Source: Mycobacterium angelicum
GTDB taxonomy: Bacteria > Actinomycetota > Actinomycetes > Mycobacteriales > Mycobacteriaceae
Reading direction: 5' to 3'
DNA length: 62,176 bases
Assembly (NCBI RefSeq): GCF_002086155.1
Contig: NZ_MVHE01000029.1
Location: 1-62,176 of the forward strand
Shown: positions 50,301-58,392 of the stretch, piece after piece
How positions within the stretch are numbered: the stretch's first letter is position 1
Layout: each line of letters starts with the position of its first letter
Translations under genes and position numbers: made by a program
Notes under the pieces: generated by a model
What the model was told of the DNA's origin: nothing
What the model saw: the letters and a program-made list of their open reading frames with translations, nothing else
Databases searched by the model: none

Positions 50301-50556
50301 CGTTGAGCACCCACGACAGGTCGCTGATCCCGCTGTGGAAGTACCGCTGGATGTCGGGGAACGCGACGTTGACGATCGTGGAGTCGAGAAAAGCCAAGAA
50401 GGCGCCGAAAGCCGCTACCAACAGCACCGTTGCCGGCGACGGCTGGCGGCGCCGCGCGAGCCGGAAATGAGGGCCGCCGAAGCGGCCGGGTCTATCAGGC
50501 TCCGCGTCACCGACGGGCGGTGCGTTCTTCGTGGTGGGCAAGGCCTGGACAGCCAT
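47398..50556 (-). CDS. MFS transporter - cyclic-nucleotide-binding - patatin fusion (Rv3728-like)
   Basis: This is a 1052-aa three-part membrane protein. Residues about 40-490 are an MFS drug/H+ antiporter of the DHA2 type with about 14 helices (FLDSTIVNVAFPDIQ, GKLADLLGRKRLFGYG). Residues about 530-650 form a cNMP-binding domain (AGSYLFRAGDVSNSLYVVRSGRLQVI, GEVGVLRNAPRCASVLAV). Residues about 790-1050 are a patatin-like phospholipase with oxyanion GGGGALACAHLGVL, nucleophile GTSMG and HVDGG Asp. It matches remembered Rv3728. It is convergent with the primC island; its start overlaps the oxidoreductase gene by 50 bp. Confidence 0.9.
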   Translation of the reverse strand: MAVQALPTTKNAPPVGDAEPDRPGRFGGPHFRLARRRQPSPATVLLVAAFGAFLAFLDSTIVNVAFPDIQRYFHSGISDLSWVLNAYNIVFAAFLVAAGKLADLLGRKRLFGYGVVLFTLASGLCAAADSVGQLVAFRVLQGIGAAVLVPASLGLVVEGFPAQRRAHGVNLWGAAGAIAAGLGPPIGGALVEALNWRWVFLVNLPLGVVAVLVARRALVESRASGRRRMPDVRGAALLAIALGLLTLGLIKGPDWGWSSLPAIGSLVAAAVAMIGFVMSSRIHPAPLVEPALLRIRSFVAGSALTAIASAGFYAYLLTHVLFLNYVWGYTLLQAGLAVCPAALIAAVVAGLLGRVADRHGYRVIVGVGALIWVASLVWYLTCVGATPNFLSEWLPGQILQGIGVGATFPLLGSAALAGLATGSSYATASAVTGTIRQVGAVIGIALLVILVGTPAPDAAEEALRRGWTMAAICFVAVALGAVFLGRIRPAHTEAVAPESAPLPAADLPRPAAPPVPPAAPDIDVLQALPDLHRHAEHVELQAGSYLFRAGDVSNSLYVVRSGRLQVIDEHGLVAERGRGQMVGEVGVLRNAPRCASVLAVRDSSLLRLPKAEFAKIADARLLGVLAWVLANRQVPSPRVVTRPTARETVVAVIGVDTGAPVAVVANELCAALSKRLRAVAPGRVNADGLERAEQFADRVVLHATVGDGPWRDFCVRAADRVVLVARDFAAPSRRLPPRAPGADLVLTGPAAAPEYRREWEELIAPRSVHAVQPTTVADDLRPLAARIAGRSVGLVLGGGGALACAHLGVLEELEAAGITVDRYAGTSMGAIMAALAADGVDAAGVDAYIYEYFVRKNHSDFTVPSKGFLRGKRTEVALRSAFGDRLVEELPKQFRCVSVDLLARRSVVHRRGLLTDVIGCSMRLPVMYPPMAYAGSLHVDGGVLNNVPVTALAGQEGPLIAVNVAGGNPNGAPNSRHGKRLQVPGITDTLLRALTIGSGMASADVLAQADVVIQPNPGGIGFLEFHQIDRAREAGRMAARQALPQIMELVFR

Positions 50557-52333
50557 CGATGACTCCGGTTTCTATGCGGGCTGCGTCGCGAGGATCGCAG
50601 GGTGATTCAGGCGGGCGGCGACGGTTCCAAAACCATCGATCCACCCGCCGCAGAACCGCGAATGGGACGGGATCTGTGAAGTCGATCTGCAAATCGGGCG
50701 CGGCATGCGCGGCGGCCACGCCGACGATTTCGTGGGCCGCCAAATAGCCGGAGCTTGCGGCCTTTTCCATGGTGGGCACCACAAAAGTCAAGTCCGGCGA
50801 ATAGCTGGCCTCGCCGGCCAGAAATAGATTGGCGACCTCCGTGCGAATGCGCGGGGATCGTTGGCGCGCGCCGGGCATCAATATGGTGAGCGGCGAAAGG
50901 TTGACCATGCGCTGGCCGCGGGCCGGCGGGCCGGCCACATGCGGAGGCAGTTCACCGGCCAGAATTTGATAGTCGGCCTCGCTCAGGTGTTTCAGCTCGT
51001 GGTCAATCTGCCAGCCCAGGATGTGCGAATGATCAAGGCCGCATTGCGCCAGGCATTCGGTCGCGATTTCGTCCGGAGTGCATTCGCTGGCCGGCCGGCC
51101 GAAAACTGGACCGGGCTTGTCCACGTCACTCCACGTGATCGACAGCACGTATTTGGTGCCCGCGGGCAGGCGGACACCTTCCCAAAAACCTTCTCCCTGC
51201 AGCACGGAAATTAGCGCCCACTCGCTTTCGAAATGGGTACCTACGACCCCCGGGCGCACATATGACGGCCACGTCGAGGGAATGTCGCGCAGAAATACCT
51301 GCATTCCGTTCGATGACTCCAGCGCAATGGCGTGCTGCTGGGTGAGGTGGGGGAGATGCCGGCTGACGCCATCCGATTCGGCCAGCATGCGCAGCATGAG
51401 ATAGGGCAGCGCGAGAATGGCGTAATCGCAGCCGAATCGGCGGCCGTCGGCGGACAGCACTGCTGTAATGCGGCCATCCTGAAATTCGAGATCGCTTATG
51501 CGCGTGTGGAATTGGATGTCGACACCCAGATTCCGCAGGTGCCGAACCCAGGGATCGACCATGCGCTCGCTGGTGGGGCCGTTCATCATCATGATCGACG
51601 GCGCCGCCATGCCGTTCAGCGCCGGCGGCCGGCTGGTGAAGTGAAACAGGCCTTTGAGAATGATGGGCGCAATGGCGGCCGCCTCGGCACTCGGACGGGC
51701 CGCGACGAAAATGCGTGGCAATGCCGAAAAGAACGTCTGCGCCTGCGGAGACCTGTCGCCGAGTTGCAGATAATCCGCGTACGAGACGTCGGCCAGCTCC
51801 GCGATCAGTCGCTCGCGGCACATCCAGAGCAGCCGCACGTGTGCATACAGATAGCGGATGGCATCGACGGGCGACACACCCCTGGAGGTCATTCCGACCG
51901 TCACCGCTGCACTGCGCACCACGATCCGGCTGAATTGGGCAAGCGGCGCAAAGACTTTGCCGAGCCACGCAAAGGCTTGCCGTCGTCGCACCGCAACTGG
52001 AGCGCTGGCCCGGCCAAACGTGCGGTGGCGATAAACACGCACCGCGTTAACGCCGACGAGATTGTCCAGCACGGTCTTCCCGCCGTCGGCGGGTATCCGC
52101 AAGAACAGCGTCAGCAGAGTTTGGTAATAGTCCAGGTAGACCCGCAGGCTGTGCTCGGTCGGGTGACCATCCGGGCGGCGCAGGCTCTTTGCCTTCCCGC
52201 CGGCTTCGGGCGCCGACTCGCACAATGTGACCCGCACTCCGGCTTCGGCCAGGATCATCGCGGCGGCCATCCCGGCAATTCCTGCGCCGGCAATGACCAC
52301 ATGCGGTCTTGCCGGTTCTTCGGGAGGTTGCAC
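50507..52333 (-). CDS. FAD-dependent oxidoreductase, phytoene-desaturase-like (Rv3727-like)
   Basis: This is a 608-aa flavoprotein. The N-terminal dinucleotide fold VVIAGAGIAGMAAAMILAEAGVRVTLCES is followed by EAGGKAKS, and by the C-terminal FAD motif NLFLAGEASYSPDLTFVVPTMEKAASSGYLAA. This pattern belongs to the carotenoid or hydroxysqualene dehydrogenase-like group. The start is GTG 52333, with GAAGGA nearby. It matches Rv3727 in size and in being next to Rv3728, so the two likely act together; the substrate is unknown. It is divergent from the LuxR-type regulator. Confidence 0.85.
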   Translation of the reverse strand: MQPPEEPARPHVVIAGAGIAGMAAAMILAEAGVRVTLCESAPEAGGKAKSLRRPDGHPTEHSLRVYLDYYQTLLTLFLRIPADGGKTVLDNLVGVNAVRVYRHRTFGRASAPVAVRRRQAFAWLGKVFAPLAQFSRIVVRSAAVTVGMTSRGVSPVDAIRYLYAHVRLLWMCRERLIAELADVSYADYLQLGDRSPQAQTFFSALPRIFVAARPSAEAAAIAPIILKGLFHFTSRPPALNGMAAPSIMMMNGPTSERMVDPWVRHLRNLGVDIQFHTRISDLEFQDGRITAVLSADGRRFGCDYAILALPYLMLRMLAESDGVSRHLPHLTQQHAIALESSNGMQVFLRDIPSTWPSYVRPGVVGTHFESEWALISVLQGEGFWEGVRLPAGTKYVLSITWSDVDKPGPVFGRPASECTPDEIATECLAQCGLDHSHILGWQIDHELKHLSEADYQILAGELPPHVAGPPARGQRMVNLSPLTILMPGARQRSPRIRTEVANLFLAGEASYSPDLTFVVPTMEKAASSGYLAAHEIVGVAAAHAAPDLQIDFTDPVPFAVLRRVDRWFWNRRRPPESPCDPRDAARIETGVIDGCPGLAHHEERTARR

Positions 52334-52559
52334 GACAGAATTCCTTCATGCTCTGAATGGGAAATTGCGGTCATTCCGACTGTCCTATGTGCGATGACCG
52401 CAGCAATCGGTAGGAACGCGCAAATCGCGCACGCGGGGGTCGTAGCTTTTAGGAGGGCCGCCGGCCGTCTATACGTACTTCGACCGATATTCGTCGATCG
52501 CGCCGGTGGGTTGCTGGTTAACATGATCAGGTTGCAGACCGGCCGTCATTGACTGGAGC

Positions 52560-55500
52560 GTGGGCGAGTTGCTGCTGACGGACACGGTGACGCTGCTGTC
52601 GGCCGACATCGAGGATTCCGCGCGCCTGCGGCAGGCACAGTCCACGGAGTTCACCGCGGCGCTGGCGAAGCTGGATCGCACCGTGGCCGATGTCGTATCG
52701 GCTCTCGGCGGTGTTCGGGCCGTCGAGCAGGGGCCGGCCGAGAGCTTCGTGGTCGCCTTCGGGCGAGCCGAGGACGCGGTGGAGTGCGCTTTGCGATTGC
52801 AGCAGGCGCCGCTGACGCCCATTCGGCTGTGTATCGGAATCCACACCGGCGACGCTCAGCCGCGTGACGACGGCAACTACGTCGGCCCGACGACCGACCG
52901 CACGGCGCGGCTGCGGGACCTGGCCCGTGGCGGCCAGACCCTGCTGTCGTCCGCGACCAGAGACATCGTCGTCAACCAGCTTCCCGAGCAGGCCTGGCTG
53001 ACCGACCGCGGATCGGCGCCGCTGCGCGATCTCATTCACTTCGAACGCGTCGCGCAGCTGTGCCATCCCAACCTGCGCAACGAGTTCCCGCCGCTTTGTG
53101 TGACGAAAAGCGTTGCCGCGTCCAATCTTCCGGTGCACCTGACGAGTTTCGTGGGCCGTGGCCGCGAGCTGGCCGACGTGCACGGGCTGGTGGTGGAGAA
53201 CCGGCTGGTGACGCTGATCGGCTCGGGTGGAGTAGGCAAGAGCCGCCTGGCTGAACAAGTCGCGACGCAACTGACGACGCAATTCAGCGACGGCGTGCGG
53301 TATGTCGATCTCGGGTCGATCACCGATCCCGCCCTCGCGCCGATCGCGATGGCCCGCGCGCTGGGGCTGCCGGATCAGCCCGGCCGCTCGGCGATGGACA
53401 CGCTGCTGCACCACCTCAGCGATCGGCAGCTGCTGATCCTGGTCGACAACTGCGAGCACCTGCTCGACGCCAACGCACCCCGCCTGGGTGCCCTGCTGCG
53501 CGACTGCCCCGGCTTGAGATTGTTGGTTACCAGCCGTGAGCCGATCAAGGTTACCGGCGAAGTGACCTGGCGGGTGCCGCCGATGGCGGTCAGCGACGCG
53601 ATCGCATTGTTCACCGACCGGGCGCGCCTGGCCCAGCCGAACTTCGCCCGCACCGACGACAACGCGGGCATCGTGAGCCAGATCTGCCAGCGGCTGGACA
53701 CCCAGCCGTTGGGTATCGAGCTGGCTGCGGCAAGGGTGCGGACGCTGTCGTTGGCCGAGATCTCGGCCGGCCTGGATGACAAGATTCGTTTGCTGACCGG
53801 AGGTGCGCGAACCGCGGTCCCGCGCCAGCAGACGCTGCGGGCATCGCTGGAGTGGTCTCATGGCCTGCTCACCGACACCGAGCGGGTGTTGTTTCGCCGA
53901 CTTGCTGTGTTCGTGGGCGGATTCAACCTCGAAGCGGCGCAAGCGGTGACGGGCTTCGGCGAGGTGCAGCCCCGCGACGTGCTCGGAGATCTGTCGCAGC
54001 TGGTCGACAAATCCCTGGTGGTGGCGGACAGCTCGAACGGCAGAACGCGCTACCGGCGCTTCGAGGGGGTAGGCCAGCTGGCGCTGGAAAAGCTGCGTGA
54101 GGCCGGCGAGGCCGACACCGCCCGGGCACGCCATTGTGACCATTACACGGCGCTGGCCGTCGACTTGGATCAGCCCGGGCGATCCGACTACGACCTCCTG
54201 CTGGCCGGGGTCGAGGGTGAACTGGAGAACTTGCGCGCCGCCTCGGGGTGGTTGCTGGAAAACGCCGATGGCGATTCGGCGCTGGCGCTGGCGTCGCGGC
54301 TGCAGCCGCTGTGGCTGGTGCGGGGCCGCATCAGCGAGGGACGGGCCTGGTTCGACGCGGTACTGGCCGGGGTGAACACGCTCGAGGTGAGCGCGGTGGT
54401 GCGGGCCCGGGCGCTGGCCGATGCGGCCGTGCTCACCATGTTCGTCGACGCCGCAGCCAGTCTGGATCACGCCGCCCAGGCGTTGGCGATCGCGCGTGAG
54501 CACGACGACCCGGCCCTGTTGGTCCGGGCGCTGACGGCGTGTGGATTGACGGCGAGCTTCAGCCACCACACCCAAGCCGTGGGGCAGTACTTCGCCGAGG
54601 CGGCCGCCCTGGCTCAGGAATCGGACGATCAGTGGGGACTCAGCCGGATCCTGAGCTGGCAGAGCAACGCGGCGGTGGTGGCCGGTGACGCGGTTGCGGC
54701 ACACCGAATCGGTAGCGAAGGACGCGATCTCGCCGATGCGATCGGTGACCGGTTCAGTTCGCGGTTGTGCCGGCTGAGCCTGGGATACGCGCAACTCTGG
54801 CGGGGCGACTTGACCGGTGCCACAAGACAATTCAATGAGCTGGCCGACGCGGAACAACTTGCGTCGCTGAGCTTTAAGGGACTCGGCGATGCCCTGGCCT
54901 ATCGCGGAGAAGTGAGCGCGGCTCGAACGGCAGCGGAGGCGGCACTCGAAAATGCCCAGGACTCAAGCGAATACACGCTTGGGCTTGGCTATTCGACGGT
55001 GGCACTGGCGGCGCTGGCCGGCGGCGACATCGAAACAGCGCGCAATGCAAGCGATCTGGCGTGGCACAAGCTCAGGGTCCAGCCGCACGCCGCGACGTTC
55101 TGGCACAGCTTCAAGGCCCAGATCGCCCTGGCCGGCGGGAACGTGACCGGGGCCAGGCACTGCGCCGACGAGGCCGTCTCGGTGACGACGGGGTGGCACC
55201 TGTGCCTGGCGCTGACCATCCGCGCCCGGGTGGCGATGGCCGAGGGCGAGCCGGAACAAGCCGAACGTGTCGCTTACGACGCGCTGACGTGCGCGGCCGA
55301 CGTCGGGGCGCACACCTGCCTGCCCGACATCCTCGAGTGCCTCGGCGGCCTGGCTGTTGACCAGGGCAGCCACCGCGAGGCCGCCCGCCTGCTCAGCGCG
55401 GCCGAGGGCATCCGGCAGCGGACCGGGGCGGTGCGGTTCGAGATCTATGACGCCGGCTACCAGACGTCGGTAGCCGCCCTGCGCGCCGCGATGAGCGGCG

Positions 55501-55814
55501 ACGAATTCGACAGTGCGTGGGCCCATGGCGCCGCGTTCTCCGCCGAGGAAGCGATCGACTATCTCCAGCACCGCCGCAGTGAACGTAAGCGGGCATCGAG
55601 CGGCTGGGCGGCACTGACTCGAGCCGAACTCGACGTGGTACGTCTTGTGGGCCAAGGCCTGTCCAACAAGGACATCGCCCAGCGGCTGTTTGTCTCGCCA
55701 CGCACGGTGCAGACGCACCTCACTCACGTCTACACCAAGCTCGGCTTCAACTCCCGGGTCCAACTTGCCCAGCAAGCGACGCAGCATTCTGAGAATCGCT
55801 TTATTCGTAAGTGA
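52560..55814 (+). CDS. Cyclase-like / NB-ARC-type ATPase / LuxR transcriptional regulator
   Basis: This is a 1084-aa regulator of the Rv0386/Rv1358/Rv2488c type. The N-terminal class III cyclase-like domain (about 8-160) keeps the first metal Asp (LLSADIEDSARL), but the usual K-x-x-GD-x-F segment reads EQGPAESFVVAF and the NxxAR motif is TTDRTARL. Catalysis is therefore doubtful. An ATPase follows with Walker A TLIGSGGVGKSRLAE (about 217-231) and LLILVDNCEHL, then TPR-like helices, and a C-terminal LuxR HTH (LTRAELDVVRLVGQGLSNKDIAQRLFVSPRTVQTH). The start is GTG 52560; no clear ribosome site. Confidence 0.86.
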   Translation: MGELLLTDTVTLLSADIEDSARLRQAQSTEFTAALAKLDRTVADVVSALGGVRAVEQGPAESFVVAFGRAEDAVECALRLQQAPLTPIRLCIGIHTGDAQPRDDGNYVGPTTDRTARLRDLARGGQTLLSSATRDIVVNQLPEQAWLTDRGSAPLRDLIHFERVAQLCHPNLRNEFPPLCVTKSVAASNLPVHLTSFVGRGRELADVHGLVVENRLVTLIGSGGVGKSRLAEQVATQLTTQFSDGVRYVDLGSITDPALAPIAMARALGLPDQPGRSAMDTLLHHLSDRQLLILVDNCEHLLDANAPRLGALLRDCPGLRLLVTSREPIKVTGEVTWRVPPMAVSDAIALFTDRARLAQPNFARTDDNAGIVSQICQRLDTQPLGIELAAARVRTLSLAEISAGLDDKIRLLTGGARTAVPRQQTLRASLEWSHGLLTDTERVLFRRLAVFVGGFNLEAAQAVTGFGEVQPRDVLGDLSQLVDKSLVVADSSNGRTRYRRFEGVGQLALEKLREAGEADTARARHCDHYTALAVDLDQPGRSDYDLLLAGVEGELENLRAASGWLLENADGDSALALASRLQPLWLVRGRISEGRAWFDAVLAGVNTLEVSAVVRARALADAAVLTMFVDAAASLDHAAQALAIAREHDDPALLVRALTACGLTASFSHHTQAVGQYFAEAAALAQESDDQWGLSRILSWQSNAAVVAGDAVAAHRIGSEGRDLADAIGDRFSSRLCRLSLGYAQLWRGDLTGATRQFNELADAEQLASLSFKGLGDALAYRGEVSAARTAAEAALENAQDSSEYTLGLGYSTVALAALAGGDIETARNASDLAWHKLRVQPHAATFWHSFKAQIALAGGNVTGARHCADEAVSVTTGWHLCLALTIRARVAMAEGEPEQAERVAYDALTCAADVGAHTCLPDILECLGGLAVDQGSHREAARLLSAAEGIRQRTGAVRFEIYDAGYQTSVAALRAAMSGDEFDSAWAHGAAFSAEEAIDYLQHRRSERKRASSGWAALTRAELDVVRLVGQGLSNKDIAQRLFVSPRTVQTHLTHVYTKLGFNSRVQLAQQATQHSENRFIRK

Positions 55815-55865
55815 TAATATGATTCTCATGTATCGGCATTGCCGCAGCCCACAGGGGGTATCACC

Positions 55866-57125
55866 ATGAGCATTCTGGAACCCGGCAACGGCCTGCCAGC
55901 CCACGTGCAGGGTGCTGCCGACGCGCGCTTCTCGTGTGCCGTGCAAACCTTCGCGCGCCTGTTCGCCGGCCGGCGGTTCGGCGGCGGTGCCCTATCGGTG
56001 TACGTCGACGGTGAACCCGTCGTCGACGTCTGGACCGGCTGGTCGGACCGTCGCGGCGAGGTCCTGTGGACCGCAGACACCGGCGCGATGGTCTTCTCAG
56101 CCAGCAAAGGGGTGGCCGCGACGGTCCTGCACCGGCTTGCCGATCGCGGGCTGCTGTCGTACGACGCGCCGATCGCACAGTACTGGCCGGAGTTCGGGGC
56201 CAACGGCAAGTCGGAAATCACCGTGCGCAACATGTTGCGCCACCGCGCCGGCTTGTCGCACCTGAAAGGCATCGGCAAGGAGGAGCTGCTCGATCATCGC
56301 CTGATGGAGGAGCGCATTGCGGCCGCACCCGTGGACCGGCTGTTCGGGCGCGCGGCATACCACGCCGTCACCTACGGCTGGCTGGCCTCGGGTCTGGCCC
56401 GGGCGATCACGGGCCTGGGCATGCGCGAGTTGTTCCGCCGCGAGGTCGCACAGCCGCTGGACACCGACGGTCTGCACCTGGGGCGTCCTGCGGCGGACGC
56501 GCCCACTCAACCGGCGCAGATCATGTTTCCCCAGTACACCCGGGCCAACCCGCTGATCGACCATCTGGTGCCCCGGCTGGCTGAGTTGCCGGTAGCCGGC
56601 GGCCTCGGCGCAATGTACGTACCGGGCATCACCTCGCTGGTGCAGGGCGACACCCCATTCCTGGACAGCGAGATCCCGTCGGTCAATGCGGTGGTGACCG
56701 CCCGTGGTCTGGCCAGAATGTACGGCGCCCTGGCCAACGATGGCCGTATCGACGAAACACAGTATCTGTCAACGGAATTGGCGGGCGGTCTGCTGGGCAG
56801 GATGAGTTTGCGCCCGGACTTGAATCTGGTCTTCCCAATGTCGTTCCACCTGGGTTACCACGGGTCCCCGGTGCCGGGCCTGTTGCGTGGATACGGACAT
56901 GCCGGTCTGGGTGGGACCATCGGGTGGGCCGATCCGGCGACCAAGAGCTCGTTCGCGTTCGTGCACAACCGGCTTGTCACGCCGATCGTGCTCGACCAGA
57001 TCATCTTCGTGCCACTGATTCTGCCGATCCGGCGCGCCACCGCTGCCGCCCACGAGCGGGGCTTTCACACCGTGCCGCGCTTCGGTGCGCCCTATCAGGA
57101 ACTGCATGCGCCGAGCGCGGTGTAG
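55866..57125 (+). CDS. Serine hydrolase of the beta-lactamase/esterase (class C) family
   Basis: This is a 419-aa enzyme of the EstB/LipE/LipL type. The nucleophile motif is SASK (S-x-x-K) in TGAMVFSASKGVAATVLHRL. A Tyr motif lies in AYHAVTYGWLASGLARAITG, and the KTG-like site is replaced by the family's HAGLGGTIGWADP. It has no signal peptide, so it is probably cytosolic or exported by another route. ATG 55866 has AGGGGG eight bases upstream. It likely hydrolyses short-chain esters; the physiological substrate is unknown. Confidence 0.85.
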   Translation: MSILEPGNGLPAHVQGAADARFSCAVQTFARLFAGRRFGGGALSVYVDGEPVVDVWTGWSDRRGEVLWTADTGAMVFSASKGVAATVLHRLADRGLLSYDAPIAQYWPEFGANGKSEITVRNMLRHRAGLSHLKGIGKEELLDHRLMEERIAAAPVDRLFGRAAYHAVTYGWLASGLARAITGLGMRELFRREVAQPLDTDGLHLGRPAADAPTQPAQIMFPQYTRANPLIDHLVPRLAELPVAGGLGAMYVPGITSLVQGDTPFLDSEIPSVNAVVTARGLARMYGALANDGRIDETQYLSTELAGGLLGRMSLRPDLNLVFPMSFHLGYHGSPVPGLLRGYGHAGLGGTIGWADPATKSSFAFVHNRLVTPIVLDQIIFVPLILPIRRATAAAHERGFHTVPRFGAPYQELHAPSAV

Positions 57126-57146
57126 CCCTGAATTGCGTGGGAAGCC

Positions 57147-57256
57147 GCGTCAACGGGAAACCTCCGAGCGTGCCCAACTTCAACGACGTCATCAATTCCA
57201 AGTACCTGCTGTTGACCACATTCACCAAAGACGGCCACCAAGTTTCCCGTTGACGC
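57147..57256. repeat. 15-bp perfect inverted repeats bracketing an 80-bp segment
   Basis: GCGTCAACGGGAAAC (57147-57161) is the exact reverse complement of 57242-57256. The 80 bp between them contain only the N-terminal codons of the PPOX-family pseudogene. The right repeat lies exactly at the point where the pseudogene loses its middle part. This looks like the scar of an inversion or deletion, or a miniature element. Confidence 0.7.
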
Positions 57257-57416
57257 AGAGGCGGTAGCTCGGGTGCTGCCGAAAGCGGAAACGCAGCGTG
57301 TCGACAACGCCGTGCTGAAGCGGTACTGGTACCACGCGTGGTGGTTCTACGCCCACTCGATCCTGCGCGGCGGCATCGACAAGGTGCACGTCGGCCTTGA
57401 GGTCAAACCCGCCTAA
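57170..57416 (+). pseudogene. PPOX/F420-binding (pyridoxamine-oxidase-fold) gene remnant
   Basis: The frame from GTG 57170 reads PNFNDVINSKYLLLTTFTKDGH, the normal start of mycobacterial PPOX-class F420-dependent enzymes, then stops at 57253. The C-terminal end of the same family follows from 57252 in another frame: AVARVLPKAETQRVDNAVLKRYWYHAWWFYAHSILRGGIDKVHVGLEVKPA, stop at 57416. Roughly 60-80 middle codons are missing. The break coincides with the right arm of an inverted repeat, so a deletion with rearrangement is the likely cause. Confidence 0.72.
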
Positions 57417-57445
57417 CGGCTTGGGCCAGGCGTTAGCCTGCACGG

Positions 57446-58228
57446 GTGGATTTGCATCTTTCGGGCAAGATTGCAGTCGTCACCGGCGCCAGCAAGGGCA
57501 TCGGGCTGGCCGTCACCAAAGCCCTCGTCGCCGCCGGCGCGCACGTGATAGCCGGGGCCCGCACGCGCGGTGAGCAGTTGCCGGCGCTAGTGGAAACCGG
57601 GCAGGTGTCGTACGTGTCCGTGGACCTGTCCAGGCCCGATTCCGCCGAGGAACTGGTGGCCGCGGCGGCCCACCGCGGCGGCATCGATGTGCTGATCAAC
57701 AACGTCGGCCGGTCCACGGTTCACCCCGGTTTCGCCAGCATCACCGACGAGGACTGGCAGGCCTGCTGGGAGCTGAATGTGATGGGCACCGTGCGGCCCA
57801 CCCGGGCGGCGCTGCCGCAGATCGAGCGGCGTGGCGGCGGTTCTATCGTCTTCGTCAGCTCGATTAACGCCTACCTCCCCGGCCCCGATACCTACGGCTA
57901 TTGCGCAGGCAAGGCGGCAATCACCAATATTGCCAAGGCACTCTCGAAAGAGCTGGGACCGCAGCAAATTCGGGTCAATTCGGTAAGCCCCGGCCCGGTG
58001 TTGACCGAGTTCTGGACCGAGCCGGGCGGGGCAGCCGAAGGGTTCGCGGCGGCTAACGGTCAGACCGCCGACGAGTTCCGGGAGATGCTGGCCGCCAACG
58101 CGCCGACGGGCCGGTTCAGCACTCCCGAGGAGGTCGCCGACCTCATCGTCTTTTTGGCCAGCGATCGCTCCGGCAACACCACCGGGTCGGACTACCGAAT
58201 CGACGGGGGGTACGTCGCCACCCTTTGA
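57446..58228 (+). CDS. Short-chain dehydrogenase/reductase (SDR)
   Basis: This is a 260-aa NAD(P)-dependent SDR. It shows the cofactor motif TGASKGIG (about 13-20), NNVG in place of NNAG, catalytic Ser in FVSSINAYL, and YCAGK (Y152, K156). The RVNSVSPGPVLTEFW loop and the final GSDYRIDGGYVATL are typical. The start is GTG 57446. The substrate is unknown. A 47-codon membrane protein gene follows 17 bp later and may be cotranscribed. Confidence 0.87.
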   Translation: MDLHLSGKIAVVTGASKGIGLAVTKALVAAGAHVIAGARTRGEQLPALVETGQVSYVSVDLSRPDSAEELVAAAAHRGGIDVLINNVGRSTVHPGFASITDEDWQACWELNVMGTVRPTRAALPQIERRGGGSIVFVSSINAYLPGPDTYGYCAGKAAITNIAKALSKELGPQQIRVNSVSPGPVLTEFWTEPGGAAEGFAAANGQTADEFREMLAANAPTGRFSTPEEVADLIVFLASDRSGNTTGSDYRIDGGYVATL

Positions 58229-58245
58229 TTTCCGGTGCTGTCACT

Positions 58246-58389
58246 ATGGAGGACATGACCACCGCGATCGTGGTGACGGTGCTGGCGCTGCTGGCGCTGG
58301 GCATCGTGATCAATGGGCTGCTTCGGCTGAAGAGGTGGCTGAACGATTCCCCCGCGCCCGAAGCTTTGAAGCCCCCCGACGAGGTGTAG
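58246..58389 (+). CDS. Small single-pass membrane protein
   Basis: This is a 47-aa frame starting MEDMTTAIVVTVLALLALGIVINGLLRLKRWLND. It has one transmembrane helix (about residues 7-26) followed by a basic patch (RLKRW) and a Pro/Asp/Glu tail, predicting N-out/C-in topology. Its location 17 bp after the SDR and 3 bp before the convergent epimerase stop leaves no other use for this DNA. It is too short for family assignment. Confidence 0.6.
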   Translation: MEDMTTAIVVTVLALLALGIVINGLLRLKRWLNDSPAPEALKPPDEV

Positions 58390-58392
58390 CGA

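Noticed and set aside
52527..54857. 776-codon open frame on the minus strand opposite the LuxR-type regulator
   Set aside because: It is a GC-rich shadow frame: rich in His/Gln/Arg, no domain, and fully covered by a plus-strand gene with clear motifs.
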